The notes beneath the pieces were generated by a model. It saw only the letters and a list, made by a program, of their open reading frames with translations, had not been told where the DNA came from and searched no databases. From Fasciolopsis buskii (taxonomy: Eukaryota; Platyhelminthes; Trematoda; Plagiorchiida; Fasciolidae), in the NCBI GenBank assembly GCA_008360955.1, contig LUCM01007393.1, forward strand, positions 21,661-85,660: a DNA stretch of 64,000 bases, written 5' to 3'. Below, piece by piece: positions 1-10,071 of this stretch. The first letter of the stretch is position 1; every line of letters begins with the position of its first letter. Position numbers and translations under genes: made by a program.

Positions 1-1359
1 AAATGAGGCGTAAGACGGCCGGATGAAATGTCTTCTGGGTCCTTCCAGTTCAGGTTAATTGAGTTTGCATGTCAGTCGGAAACGAGTGGAAGAATGAAAC
101 CTGTTTCAAGTAATATGGGCTTCCGCCCAACTATAATTCTCTGCGTTGCGTGCCAGGTTCATGTTAGAACCAAATACTTCTTGATTGGAACCTAATCATT
201 CTTCTGCTTTAGCGGACTGGATGCCCTAACAGTACCCGTCCTCCATCAAATCCATGAGCTACATGCCTACAATAAATCTATACTGCATCAGTCCTCGCGC
301 GGGATAATTAGGACGCCGCTGCCGTGACATCGAACAGCTGTCGGTAGATGATAAGTAAGCTACTGCCTCAAGTCCCTCTCCTTTGCTAATAACCTGTTCT
401 TCTTCTGTCTCCAACCCAATGTCCTTTGCTTTTCGCCCTACTCATATGTTCTCACTGTATAGCACACCCTTATACTCACAAAGGTTTATTTGCCAAATAG
501 TGTAGGAAATTGTTCTATATTCTGTAGCTACGTTTCCTCAAGGCTCGTCAGCCTCTTGATCTCCGTTCTTCAATTTCCACACCTCACGCAAGTTGCCAAC
601 AGGATGTTTGGCTATGACAGTGGACTAATTTCGATTGATGTCTGCCGTGATATGAAACACGAATTCAGGATTCGAGTGATTAATTCAATGACGCGCCAAT
701 TCTCGTCAAGAATTTCCTATACATTTCCAGAGACGAGCAGCTGAGTTGTAGGGATCGCGCAGTGTAGGATAGCTCTTAAGTGAGAAGGCTTTAAAACAGC
801 ACTTACTAAAACGTTCCGATTAACAGTCGCTTGGCGCCGTGATGATAGGTATCCGTCGCGTCCGAGGATAGTTTAGTGTATAAAACGCAGTTTATCTGGC
901 AGTCGGCAATTGGCTCCCAGAGACCCGCAAGCATGACATAAAAAAAGAGTTTTATACGAGCGCGTCACTCCATGTTCAGGAGGAAAAGCCTGAAACTGTG
1001 GTGCCGCAGAGTCGATTATAAATGGCGCCTCATTCGTGACTCGCACATAGATACTAAAAGAAAAGCCTCCGATTCCTTAGATGACCCTTATTCCGCGGTC
1101 TAGCAGAAATTTCCGTATCACCAGTTCCGGCTAGTACTGCAAATAGCGCTCTAACTCGCGAATAATATGAACAGATCGACCGTGTACGGCAAAACTTACC
1201 GGTTGGCTCTGTTCGTCCACAAGAGTAAGATTGTGCTATTAAATACCGTCGAATTCAGACCATGCGTTAGTGTTGATGCGATTTTGCTGCATCCAGAACG
1301 GCCATCTGAGGCTTACAATCCCATTGGCTTGTCGAAGGTTTGTCCTGATTTCGGCTGTT
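1..1359. other. No recognisable feature
   Basis: Only short frames with no family resemblance are visible, the longest about 84 codons at 490-744. The last hundred bases may be further 5' sequence of the RTE element that becomes recognisable near 1360, but the match to the second copy fades here. Confidence 0.5.
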
Positions 1360-3030
1360 TGCGACAGCCTATGAGCAGAAACTACCAGAGACGAACTAAG
1401 AGCTCGATGGCAGTCAATGTAGTAGCCTGGACGAAATTCAACAGGCGAGGCATTTTGTGGACCGATTTTGCCTGTTGTCCTAAATCTGGCGTTCATCAAA
1501 AAAAAATGGTATCTCACAAGGGGCGCTCGGGCTAAGAAGTGAAAATTGCCACGCTCCTATTGCAGCAGTTGAATAAGTGCGTCGATAGCTGCAGCATAAA
1601 TACTGAGTGAAGCTTAGGATATGACGGTGAAAATTGGTTGAGTAAAGATAGCCGAAGCGATGAAGTGGCGACACTTCAGGTAACAGTCAAAACTGTTATG
1701 GCTATGCGCCACCGAAGGGTGGCGTATTTGGGTTATTGAATTCGTGTTCGCTGGTGATGGAGGGCTCATCCGTGGTCAACAGCAAAGGATTTGCCGCTGG
1801 TCTGAGCGATTCAAGCGTCCAGTCTTTAACTACCTACAACGTAACTTAGGCGGCATCAAATTCATAACATTGATTGCATAAGTATTCTTTCAACTGTCAA
1901 AGTTCATCCGAAACCGACACTCGGCGTTCGACAAAAAGTGATGGAAGATCATTAGAGGGGTTCCAGAATTGACGATGATGCGCGACCTTGAAACAATAGT
2001 AAACATGTGTGATCTAGATTACGCAGATAACGTCGAGTGTCTCTTCGATTCCGCGGACCATGCGAAACGGCACTAGACAGACTGATCGAAGTCTGTAGCT
2101 TTGGTGTCGCATTCCATTGTTACCATGAGAGTGAAAGTGAGTTACGGGAAACTGGAAGAGAAAATTGCCGAACTTGATACTGGATAGGAGAGGAACTGGC
2201 GACTGTGGACCGTTTCACTCACATTGGTAGCTGCATGTTGCTCGTCAGTGGAGGTAAACACGCGTATATCCAAGGCTTCAGCGGCTTGCGCTGAACTGAA
2301 ACTCTTGTGCTGTCGGCCTGATATTTCATTGAAGTTGAACGGTCGTGTGTACCATACTGTGTCGCCGTGCGCTCTGTTCTGTTGTATGGGTGAGAAACAT
2401 GGTGTACGTGTGTGGTTGATGTTCGTCGCTCGGAGGTTTCCGATTATCAGTGTCTACGTAGTATCGACGGGAGTGAATGGATTGGCCGGGTGAGTAACTT
2501 AGAGGTGAGCAATCTTATATTAGGTGCTGGTTCATTGAACACCTTGCCTTAGTGTATGAAGCTTAATAGACTACGCTGTTTGGGTCACGTGTTGCGTATG
2601 ACGAACACTCGTCTAAGTTATCCTGTCCTGTTTTGCGTTCCTCCCACGGAGTGGAAAAAGCCATTTGGAGGTCAGCAGATGACGTGGCAACGTGGAATGA
2701 GAAAATGCACAGTAGAATTCGGTAAGATAGGTGCTTCAGGTCTTCGCGGTTGAGGTCCGAAAGACTTATCAAACAACTGGCTTGATATACTGATGGATAT
2801 TTTAGTGAATCGTGAACAGTGGGAATCGTGTTGTTATTTTCTATCGAATCAGAATGAAGATGTGTGATGTAAAGCAGCATCTTATCTTTTCCCACCTTTG
2901 TATGTCAGCTCTCTGTTCCCCCTTGGATATCCACTCTTCTTGTATAAACCTGTAACTCTTGGGAAAAGGCAACGGTTAGTGAGGCTTGCCTTACTGTTTT
3001 ACGCTGAATGGTGGTGAGGACCATTGAACT
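1360..3030 (+). mobile_element. RTE-type LINE, copy A, decayed and internally deleted
   Basis: Remnant of a non-LTR retrotransposon whose intact form encodes an endonuclease plus reverse transcriptase. The linker between the two domains is readable near 1767-1835 (G-L-I-R-G-Q-Q-Q-R, then R-W-S-E-R-F-K). The RT catalytic box reads Y-A-D-N at 2020-2031 instead of YADD. The C-terminal region at 2556-2753 carries the trait L-R-C-L-G-H-V-L-R-M, typical of RTE elements. Compared with copy B (41255-43505, opposite strand), about 600 bp of RT core (motifs A and B) is missing between roughly 1830 and 1945. Frameshifts and stops run throughout, so it cannot code. The block 2224-2885 is almost identical to copy B whereas both sides are clearly diverged. 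Boundaries are where the match to copy B fades; no target duplication was seen. A dead LINE relic is confident; the RTE clade is slightly less so. Confidence 0.8.
2224..2885 (+). repeat. 662-bp near-identical block shared with 41412-42073 (inverted)
   Basis: Line-by-line comparison with the reverse complement of 41412-42073 shows two substitutions (A/G near 2235 and A/G near 2711) and no insertion or deletion. Immediately outside, the same two elements remain homologous but show frequent substitutions and indels, by eye roughly 80-86 percent identity. The block includes non-coding 3' tail and already-broken reading frame, so protein selection cannot explain its conservation. Confidence 0.9.
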
Positions 3031-3508
3031 GGCTCGTGTATGTGCAGCAGTTGCCTTCCACGAGATAGCCCGAAGAGATGATTGGAGAAAATGGGCGATA
3101 TGTGCGAATTCCACATTCAGTTGCGTTCTTGCATCCAAAATGACTTTTCTTCTGCGTAGTTCTTCAACTTTCCATTGTGCAGTCGATTTTGGATTATTCC
3201 CAGTTATCTTTTCTCCTTTTGATCGGATGATGGCGTGCAACTCTAATCATGGCACATCGGTACAACCTTAATGGTTTTCCCAACCGATTGTTACATCATA
3301 TATATATATAAAAACTTAAATGTAAGAGAAGATTTTGCATCATGCTAAGTTAAGATTTAAGTCACTGCAGATTACATTATCGACAGAACAGTGAATGGCT
3401 ATTGATCGCGTACCGGGTGAAATATGTGCTGGAATCATTGCTTTCCTGTTCCAGCCGAAGAGTAAATGTATGTGTTGAAGTCCTTGTTTTTTGGGTGACG
3501 TGGATGAA
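3031..3508. other. No recognisable gene; short TA run
   Basis: A short TA dinucleotide run lies near 3297-3310. A 111-codon frame on the minus strand (2905-3240) partly overlaps the RTE tail and resembles nothing I recognise. The sequence after about 3030 no longer matches RTE copy B. Confidence 0.5.
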
Positions 3509-3793
3509 TTAGTGTTTTACTGAAGATGCCTGCTTATGATGTAGTACAAGAACGACCGGTAAGACTTCTAAGGATAATCCACTTGGATTAAATACTTTTC
3601 GGAGTGATGTTCTGATTTTCGTGACATCTTCGTTCAACCGCTCGGGAGAGGTAATTGAAGAATCTAAACAATGTCTTAATATACCTGTAAACAGGAGGCG
3701 CTTGATGACACCTGCAGGTGCGGACATTCGCCTAAGGCGCACTTTGTAGGAGAAGAACCTTCCCATTTTAGTGAAGACCAGTAACAGTATCAA
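3509..3793 (-). mobile_element. Possible Penelope-like element fragment (RT C-terminal part)
   Basis: A 94-codon minus-strand frame has the layout of the helical region after the PLE reverse transcriptase palm: a basic K-R-L-L stretch, an arginine-containing segment, then L-N-E-D-V-T-K-I-R-T-S-L-R followed by N-P-S-G. The longer plus-strand PLE at 5614-7250 has the equivalent region around 6690-6800 and also reads N-P-S-G-Y-P, which motivated the call. No catalytic motif is present in this piece, the match is weak, and it could be chance. Confidence 0.3.
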
Positions 3794-4046
3794 ACCAGCA
3801 AACCGTGTGACTTATGACAATTTGAAGTCACTCACTCACTAACTTGATGCCTTCAGTAGGGGATTCAGCAGCTTCACCTACCTTTATCCATTTAGGAAAA
3901 AACAACACATTTTGTGCGTTCCATCAGGACTGAGATTAACCTCTGTACGTCTGACATGCAAACAAATTCAGAAATGCCCGACTGAACAGGCAGAAATTAT
4001 GCCAGAGCTGGAATGCAGCAGTCCATTTGCGACGCCTACAGCTAAC

Positions 4047-4356
4047 AACGATAAAAAACGACACTGTCACGAACAAGCTCGTGTTTAGTTATTCTTAATG
4101 AGGCCAATACATAACATTGAATATGATTTACTGCAAATGGGAGGGGCGTTAGGTCACAGTTCTAGTAATGAAAATATGTCCGGTGTTTTGTGTGCGTGTG
4201 TGAAACAGATGGAGGTAGAACTTAAGGGTTTGACTACTAGAACTGTAATCTGTCATCCTCCCCTCTCTTTTGTAGTAAATCATATTTAATGTTACATATT
4301 GGCATGATTATAAATAACTGAAAATGAGCTTGTTCGTCACACTGTGTTGTTCATCA
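4047..4356. mobile_element. Element with long terminal inverted repeats (MITE or foldback-like)
   Basis: Left arm about 4047-4170 and right arm about 4233-4356 are inverted copies of each other over roughly 120 bp, with a few dozen mismatches and small indels. Matching blocks include CACGAACAAGCTC (left) against GAGCTTGTTCG (right), ATATGATTTACT against AGTAAATCATAT, and CAGTTCTAGTA against TACTAGAACTG. The spacer is about 62 bp and codes for nothing. Long arms around a tiny centre are typical of foldback or Mutator-like non-autonomous DNA transposons. No transposase is present and no clear target-site duplication was found, so the superfamily is left open. Confidence 0.7.
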
Positions 4357-5613
4357 ATATGCTCTGCGTGATTATTCGGAAAACGATAAGAGAGCTAATA
4401 TTACTCGGTACAGAGGAAGTTTATATCAAAAAGGTGAAGGAATTGCGCCATGCAGAACATTTTCGATTGAAACAAAAAGAGTTTTCCCAACCTGAGATGC
4501 TTAAAATATAGATGCAGCGTTATGAGTGGACCCTTCAATCGCTCAAGACAGCTGTTTCAAGCCACGCTTATAATCGAATTATTGGCCATGGTAATCAAAA
4601 CGTTCACTGTGCAGTGGGTACATACATGTAGTTTATTCCCGGACTTCCAAATGGAATCCATGATGTTTAGCGCGCGAAGTCTGGCTTAGAGGCCGGGATA
4701 ACTATAGCGGACTATTTCTTAACAAATACCATTTTCATGATATGCTTGAAGCATTAGTATATTATAGGGCCCACTGCATGTGGAATGTGGAGAGGACCGG
4801 CTAACTTAACTCTGAAACTTGGAGTGGCATAGAACCACACAAGGTCACACTAGACAAGGTGTGGTAACGAGCATAGGGACAGCGAGCAGGCATCTATAAC
4901 GAAAATGACCGTCAGACCTGGGATTTACACCTCTGATCCTTTCGGTGACTGATGCCTAATCCAGTTGGATACCTTCGGTCATCGTTGATTGCTATTCCAA
5001 ATGAACCAAAACGTACGTCACTCCGAGCTCTGAATTTTCAATTGTTGCGCTTCGGATAAACTTTTCCCGAGGAATATCATATGCTCCAGCGACAGACTGG
5101 TTGAAGTCTGTGGGTTTTCGTCGAGCACTAACTTCTACAGGTCAACCTCAGTGCAGTGGATTTGCTAAAAACCCTGTTAAAATACTGACGACTGCTATGC
5201 GACCGGTCAATCCAGTAATGCTTCTTTAATTATAAAGGTATGGAGACGATTTCCTCAGACGGAAACGTAATTCTGTATATACCGTGACCGGTACCATTCC
5301 AAGGAAATTATTCAAAGACCGGTGATTGCGCACTAATCATCGAAAGAGTTTCATCGCTGGAGAAGAGATTTGAGACCTTTTAAGAGTATAGTTCTCAGTC
5401 AGGGAAAACGCGCATCCGAAATTCTCTATTTAATCTATTTTTGTGCAAGGTAGACATTTTAATCAGATTACTTTTAACATCTGAGCAATGAGTACTCTTT
5501 CCCAGTTGAAAAGTAGAAAAGGAAGACCACCACTACAAGATGCCGCCGTTCCGTATTACTGTTTTCAACCTGAGAACTGTATAGTATTTAGTTATCAACT
5601 TCAGTGAGCCGAC
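4357..5613. other. No recognisable feature
   Basis: Unique-looking sequence without a frame longer than about 60 codons. A short stretch near 5090-5110 (GACTGGTTGAAGTCTGT) echoes part of the RTE sequence near 2081-2097, but the match does not extend. Confidence 0.5.
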
Positions 5614-7250
5614 ATGGAGAGTAAATTTAGGATCTCAGACCAACTTCATCTGAAAACGAAGATGGTTAGGAGCATAACTAATGGACATATCCTGCTCTCA
5701 CTTGGTCACACCAGCAAGACATCGTTGTTGTCTCAATTTAGCACATTACCAGGAAATAAATTTCTCAAAGATGCTTACATGTCCAGAATGAGTCAGATAA
5801 CAATAAACAAAGATAAGTTCAAGGTAGACGAAACACGCGAAAGTAGTTATCTCACATAATGTTCAGTCAGCCGTAGGTTACAGATAGTTTGTTGCGTGGT
5901 TAAATCTGTGAGGCACAGAACAAACCTTTCGAGCTAATGAAAGCTTGAATGCCTTTACATGAAAGGATCATCGAAATTACAAACCTGATATCCGCTGAGA
6001 CCAACACCATGCTTGAAGAACTCCCCATTATCACAAGCTGGCACGCTGGCTGGTAAATATCGTGGGTCCCAAATAGAAAACATCCTGAGGCCTGATTGCT
6101 AAAAGTGAGTTTTGAACTTGCTAATAAACCAGAAAATATCTCAGCTAACTTGCACAAAATGCTTTCCATCTGTGTGGGTTCTTGATTTGCGACCGTGCCT
6201 CTTCGTTTTACGGTTGGTCTTGCCGCTTGATTTTTTCTGTTCGTCAAGTATTTGATTACCTATTCCTGTTGACTATCTAAGAGAACCTATTATGTTGTGT
6301 ACTGACCATATTCGATTTACTTTCCAAGGGACGTCACACAGATAAACCGATGGTGTAGCAGTGGTTAGTCCATTACGCCCAACACTAGCAGATCTGTTTC
6401 TATTCATGATAAAAATGAACCTGAGTGTTTGTATTTTCAAACTGGTTTTATGCAACCGATATATCAACAACAGTCATATTCCACTGAACCTGCACGGTCT
6501 GTCAGTGTTTTGAACCTCGCAAACTCCCCTCACCGAGACATTTCAGTTCTATATAAGAAAGAGACCAATGACTGCTTTAATTTTATAACACCAAACTCAC
6601 GAAGCAATTAAATCGGACCTTAAAACGCTCCATCTGCAGAAAAGCCACATGGAGCGCCCAGTGTTTGCATGTTGCAAGTTTTACACCAATCACATACCAT
6701 CACGGCCTAGTGAACACTTTATAATCGCTTCGGGGTTAGTTGCTCGCCCGATGTCCCATCAGAAGATGAAAGGTTCCTTTGCGTAACACTAATCCCAGTG
6801 GTTACCCAGCGCTATCATCGACTTTCATAGTCGGCAAAATCCAAATGGCTAACCGATTCTTAAAATAACAAAGAGAGCCTTGCACATTAGACTGTCATTC
6901 AAGGGGGGCCATATTCTCAATGGCGTTCGTCACAAACACAGTTCAGCTATAAATGGCACATTCTCAGCCGCAGATTTTCGCATCCTACCAACCAAGCAGA
7001 GGAACATTCCGAGCAAACGTGAATTTGGTCGGATGTCATTTTCTGATTCAAATCTCGTATGTCAGTCCACCTGCAGTCACGGTGACATTCATCGGCAGAA
7101 CAAGCCGATAACTTTCGTAACGGAAGTCAGGACAAATCACGAGGTGGAGGGTCAAATCGAGGTCCCAAGAAAACGGAAGCTTATCCTGGTCGTGACTGTG
7201 GGTCATCAGTCGTGAAACGTCTAATTTAAACGAAGCACGCACCTGATCCC
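5614..7250 (+). mobile_element. Penelope-like retroelement (PLE), decayed RT plus GIY-YIG-like tail
   Basis: PLEs encode a telomerase-related RT followed by a GIY-YIG endonuclease. Nearly the whole order can be followed here in shifting frames. An N-terminal basic region is seen in 5614-5859. An L-R-P stretch and then L-A-R-W-L-V lie near 5990-6045. Motif A reads K-M-L-S-I-C-V-G-S-stop-F-A-T-V-P near 6157-6200. Motif B reads T-D-G-V-A-V-V-S-P-L-R-P-T-L-A-D at 6346-6393. The YVDD position reads Y-I-N-N at 6460-6471, so the catalytic aspartates are gone. The thumb motif C-R-K-A-T-W-S-A-Q lies at about 6634-6660, followed by S-F-T-P. The frame at 6880-7215 has R-L-S-F-K-G, A-I-N-G-T-F-S-A-A and T-C-S-H-G-D-I-H, matching the connector and start of the GIY-YIG domain. 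Many stops and frameshifts show a pseudogene. The PLE call rests on several ordered motifs and is confident. Confidence 0.75.
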
Positions 7251-10071
7251 ACCTCGCAAGGGTGACCGAAAAATTTTGGCTTTCAGGGAAGCTAGACTAA
7301 CCCACTTATGTAACCCGGGTTTTTGAACACAAGAGCTAATAACGCAGACTGTGTCTGCCACGAGAATGACAATTTTTGTGCTGAATTTAACCCATATTTC
7401 CGATTACTGAAGTTGATAAGTGAATATTATACATTTCTCAGGTTGTCCTACGCAGGCGGCCAAAAGAGTAAAACAAAGAATTAACACCGTCTAGCGTTGA
7501 TATTCTTTCTTTGCTATTCAAGTATATGTCGTGTTTGTTTCTAGTCCCGTAATCGAGTGCACTAACTCTGAAAATTTGAGAGTTTGTTTCGGTAAACAAT
7601 CCTGTTTTTTCCGGCACTAACCAAATAACGGAAATGCAAAGACCCGAAAGCTTGCACAATAAAGAACAGTAAAATTGCAGAACTTCTGGGCTCCATTTAA
7701 GCTGCTTCGGATGCGCTGGTTGCAGGGGAACTTTGAACACTATTGTTTGACTGTATTAAAACCGGATTGTACACAGACATTCCGCTGAGTACAATTTGTA
7801 TTGCTGTCCCTGATTCCATGTTATGTTCGCACCAGGATTTCTAGTCCGGGGTGGTACTGCGTACTCGTGATTTACATACTTTTGGAATTCTTGATGCTAT
7901 CGCGGATTTGTTCAAGTAAACCATTAGTAAATGATGTGCACTTTCATTTATTATTTACTGATGTAGTTCCTAATGACGTTTTTGTCCGCGTTATGGAGGG
8001 AGAAATCGAATGTCTTCATTCTGGTTTTTTACTTATTAGTCGCAAATTTTAGAGCTATCCAATGTATAATGGGGTAAGAACACTTAAGGAACCATTGTAA
8101 TTCGAACGCCTTTGTCCTTGGGCTCACCGAATAGGGTCTCGATTGGTTGTCTGATGTCAATAATGCTCGATATGGTGCCCTCGTTTTTTATTGCGTTTTC
8201 GAGGCCACAGACCTCTTTGAACTGGGTGGATGCTCGTCACCTAAATGATGCGCGGCTTCTCTCTAGAATGCGATCAGGTTAAACCGCAAATTGCTTCTGC
8301 CTGCTCGATGACTTGGGTCAAACATATTCCTCTTCTCTGTTTAAGGTGTTACCGAAAATTGTGAGCTAAAAATGTTCACATGCATAGCCGTTTTTTAGGC
8401 AATATTTCCCCACTTGGGTTATCACATTCGCGGGGATTTCTTCAAGGCCTCTGCACTTTTTATATCTCTTTTCCGCTCCCTGCACGGATTCATATATTCG
8501 AAAAGTCTGCTAGTTTTGTGTCAGGCTCGAAAATTTACAAACAAGATTTTTTCCCGCCTCCGAATTGACCGGAAATGTTTTTGATTGTGTGGATGATGAG
8601 GCGATGAGTACAGTTTATGGTCAAGGTATGGGAGATTGGTTTAGTAATAATGAAAATCCATGCAGCTAGTGACATCGACACTTTTGGATAGACTGTTAAT
8701 CATTTTATTAATTTCGTGTACGGCATCAAAACATTAATGAAAAAGCATTGATAGTGTTTTTCAGTCTTGCGTAATTGTTCAGGTTGACTGCAATCTACGG
8801 TCACTTAGGTCACTTGCAAATTTCAATGAATAAACCGCTCAACTTGATGCTTGCTTTCAAAAGATCTAATTGATATCAGAACAACGCTGGCTTTGGGGAT
8901 TGTAATTTGTCAGTGGCGCAATTATCTCAGGTCATCCTTGGCAGTTAATTTGTCATTGGTTTTCGAGGTTACAAAAAGTCCCTTTTGAGGAAAAACAATA
9001 ATCGGTCATTTGGATTTTGAAAAGTGTGCCCGCCTTGCTCGTTATTTGTTCAGCACCAGTTCACCGAAATTTCCGTAACCACGGTTACGGCTTTCATTTT
9101 ACTTTTAGCGCACCAAAATAAGAAATAGAACAACTGCACTAAATCTTTCGAAATTAAACTTACAGCTTTGGGATGCAAATAAGCAATGGTCAAAAAAGCT
9201 TTCCTCGAATCAGATGTTATCTTCAAAAGGTTGCCCACCTCTTTCTACTACTTAAAAAAATATTACTGTCTACCTCGAATATGTGCCGGATGTCTGCTTA
9301 GTAATTTAAAATATATTGGAAACATAAATTCAAGTCAACGAATGGCCAAAAATACTGCACAAATCATTGAACATCTATGGCTAGATAGACTACTAAAATG
9401 GTCATTTGCCCCGGAAAAGACCAGTCATCTAATGTTATCGTTCGCCTTTCAAGTGAGTATCATTAAAATGTGGTACGTATTCATTCTTGTTAGTGGTCAT
9501 CGGGGGTACATCTCTAAGGGGATAGAACTATAAATTTAACCTCGGGCGAATAGTCATTTGATTCCCCTTTATCAAATAAGCTAATATCCAAGCTTATTGC
9601 CTCAAAATTATGTTCTCCTACTAAGTGAGACGTTTAAAAAAAGCCATTACAGTAGATGATGGAACAAGAGTTTGGGTCATGCAACAGAGAAATTACGACA
9701 CATAATTGGGCATTCAAACCGAAAAGTGCATGTGAGAACTGCCAATGACCAGATCGTTTTCTGCAGACCTTTCCTATCCGGTTTAAAAATACCATTAAGC
9801 AAAGGGTCAGAGCAAACAGGATTTGGCGGCTTTCTGCAGCTCTTTCTTCTTTTCAACATGTACTGGCTGAACTTTTAACATCTTGCATTTGGTTATGTCA
9901 AATTATTCAACCTAAACGAACTACTGATATAATTTCTTACAATTTAGCGACAAGTTCTGCGTGCCATTTGAATGGTTGCGTTACAATTCTGTCATCGTTA
10001 TTTCGCTCTTTTCTTATCAGATATTTGTTCAATTATGGTCCCCGTTTGCCGCTAAAATTGCTTGGAATTAA
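7251..10071. other. No recognisable feature
   Basis: Frames of up to about 115 codons occur on both strands (for example 7438-7740 minus and 9186-9533 plus) but none shows a known domain, signal or repeat. I see no long inverted or tandem repeat. Confidence 0.45.

Noticed and set aside
2563..2895. 110-codon minus-strand frame, nearly repeated as a 105-codon frame at 41417-41734
   Set aside because: It is antisense to the RTE C-terminal region, and its conservation follows from the near-identical 662-bp block, not from coding selection.
5088..5115. Third RTE copy
   Set aside because: The similarity to 2075-2100 is limited to about 20 bases and does not extend.
6344..6362. A-box-like GTGTAGCAGTGGTTAG suggesting a tRNA or SINE
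   Set aside because: No B box follows, and the bases encode the PLE RT motif B (T-D-G-V-A-V-V-S-P) in an ordered series of RT motifs.
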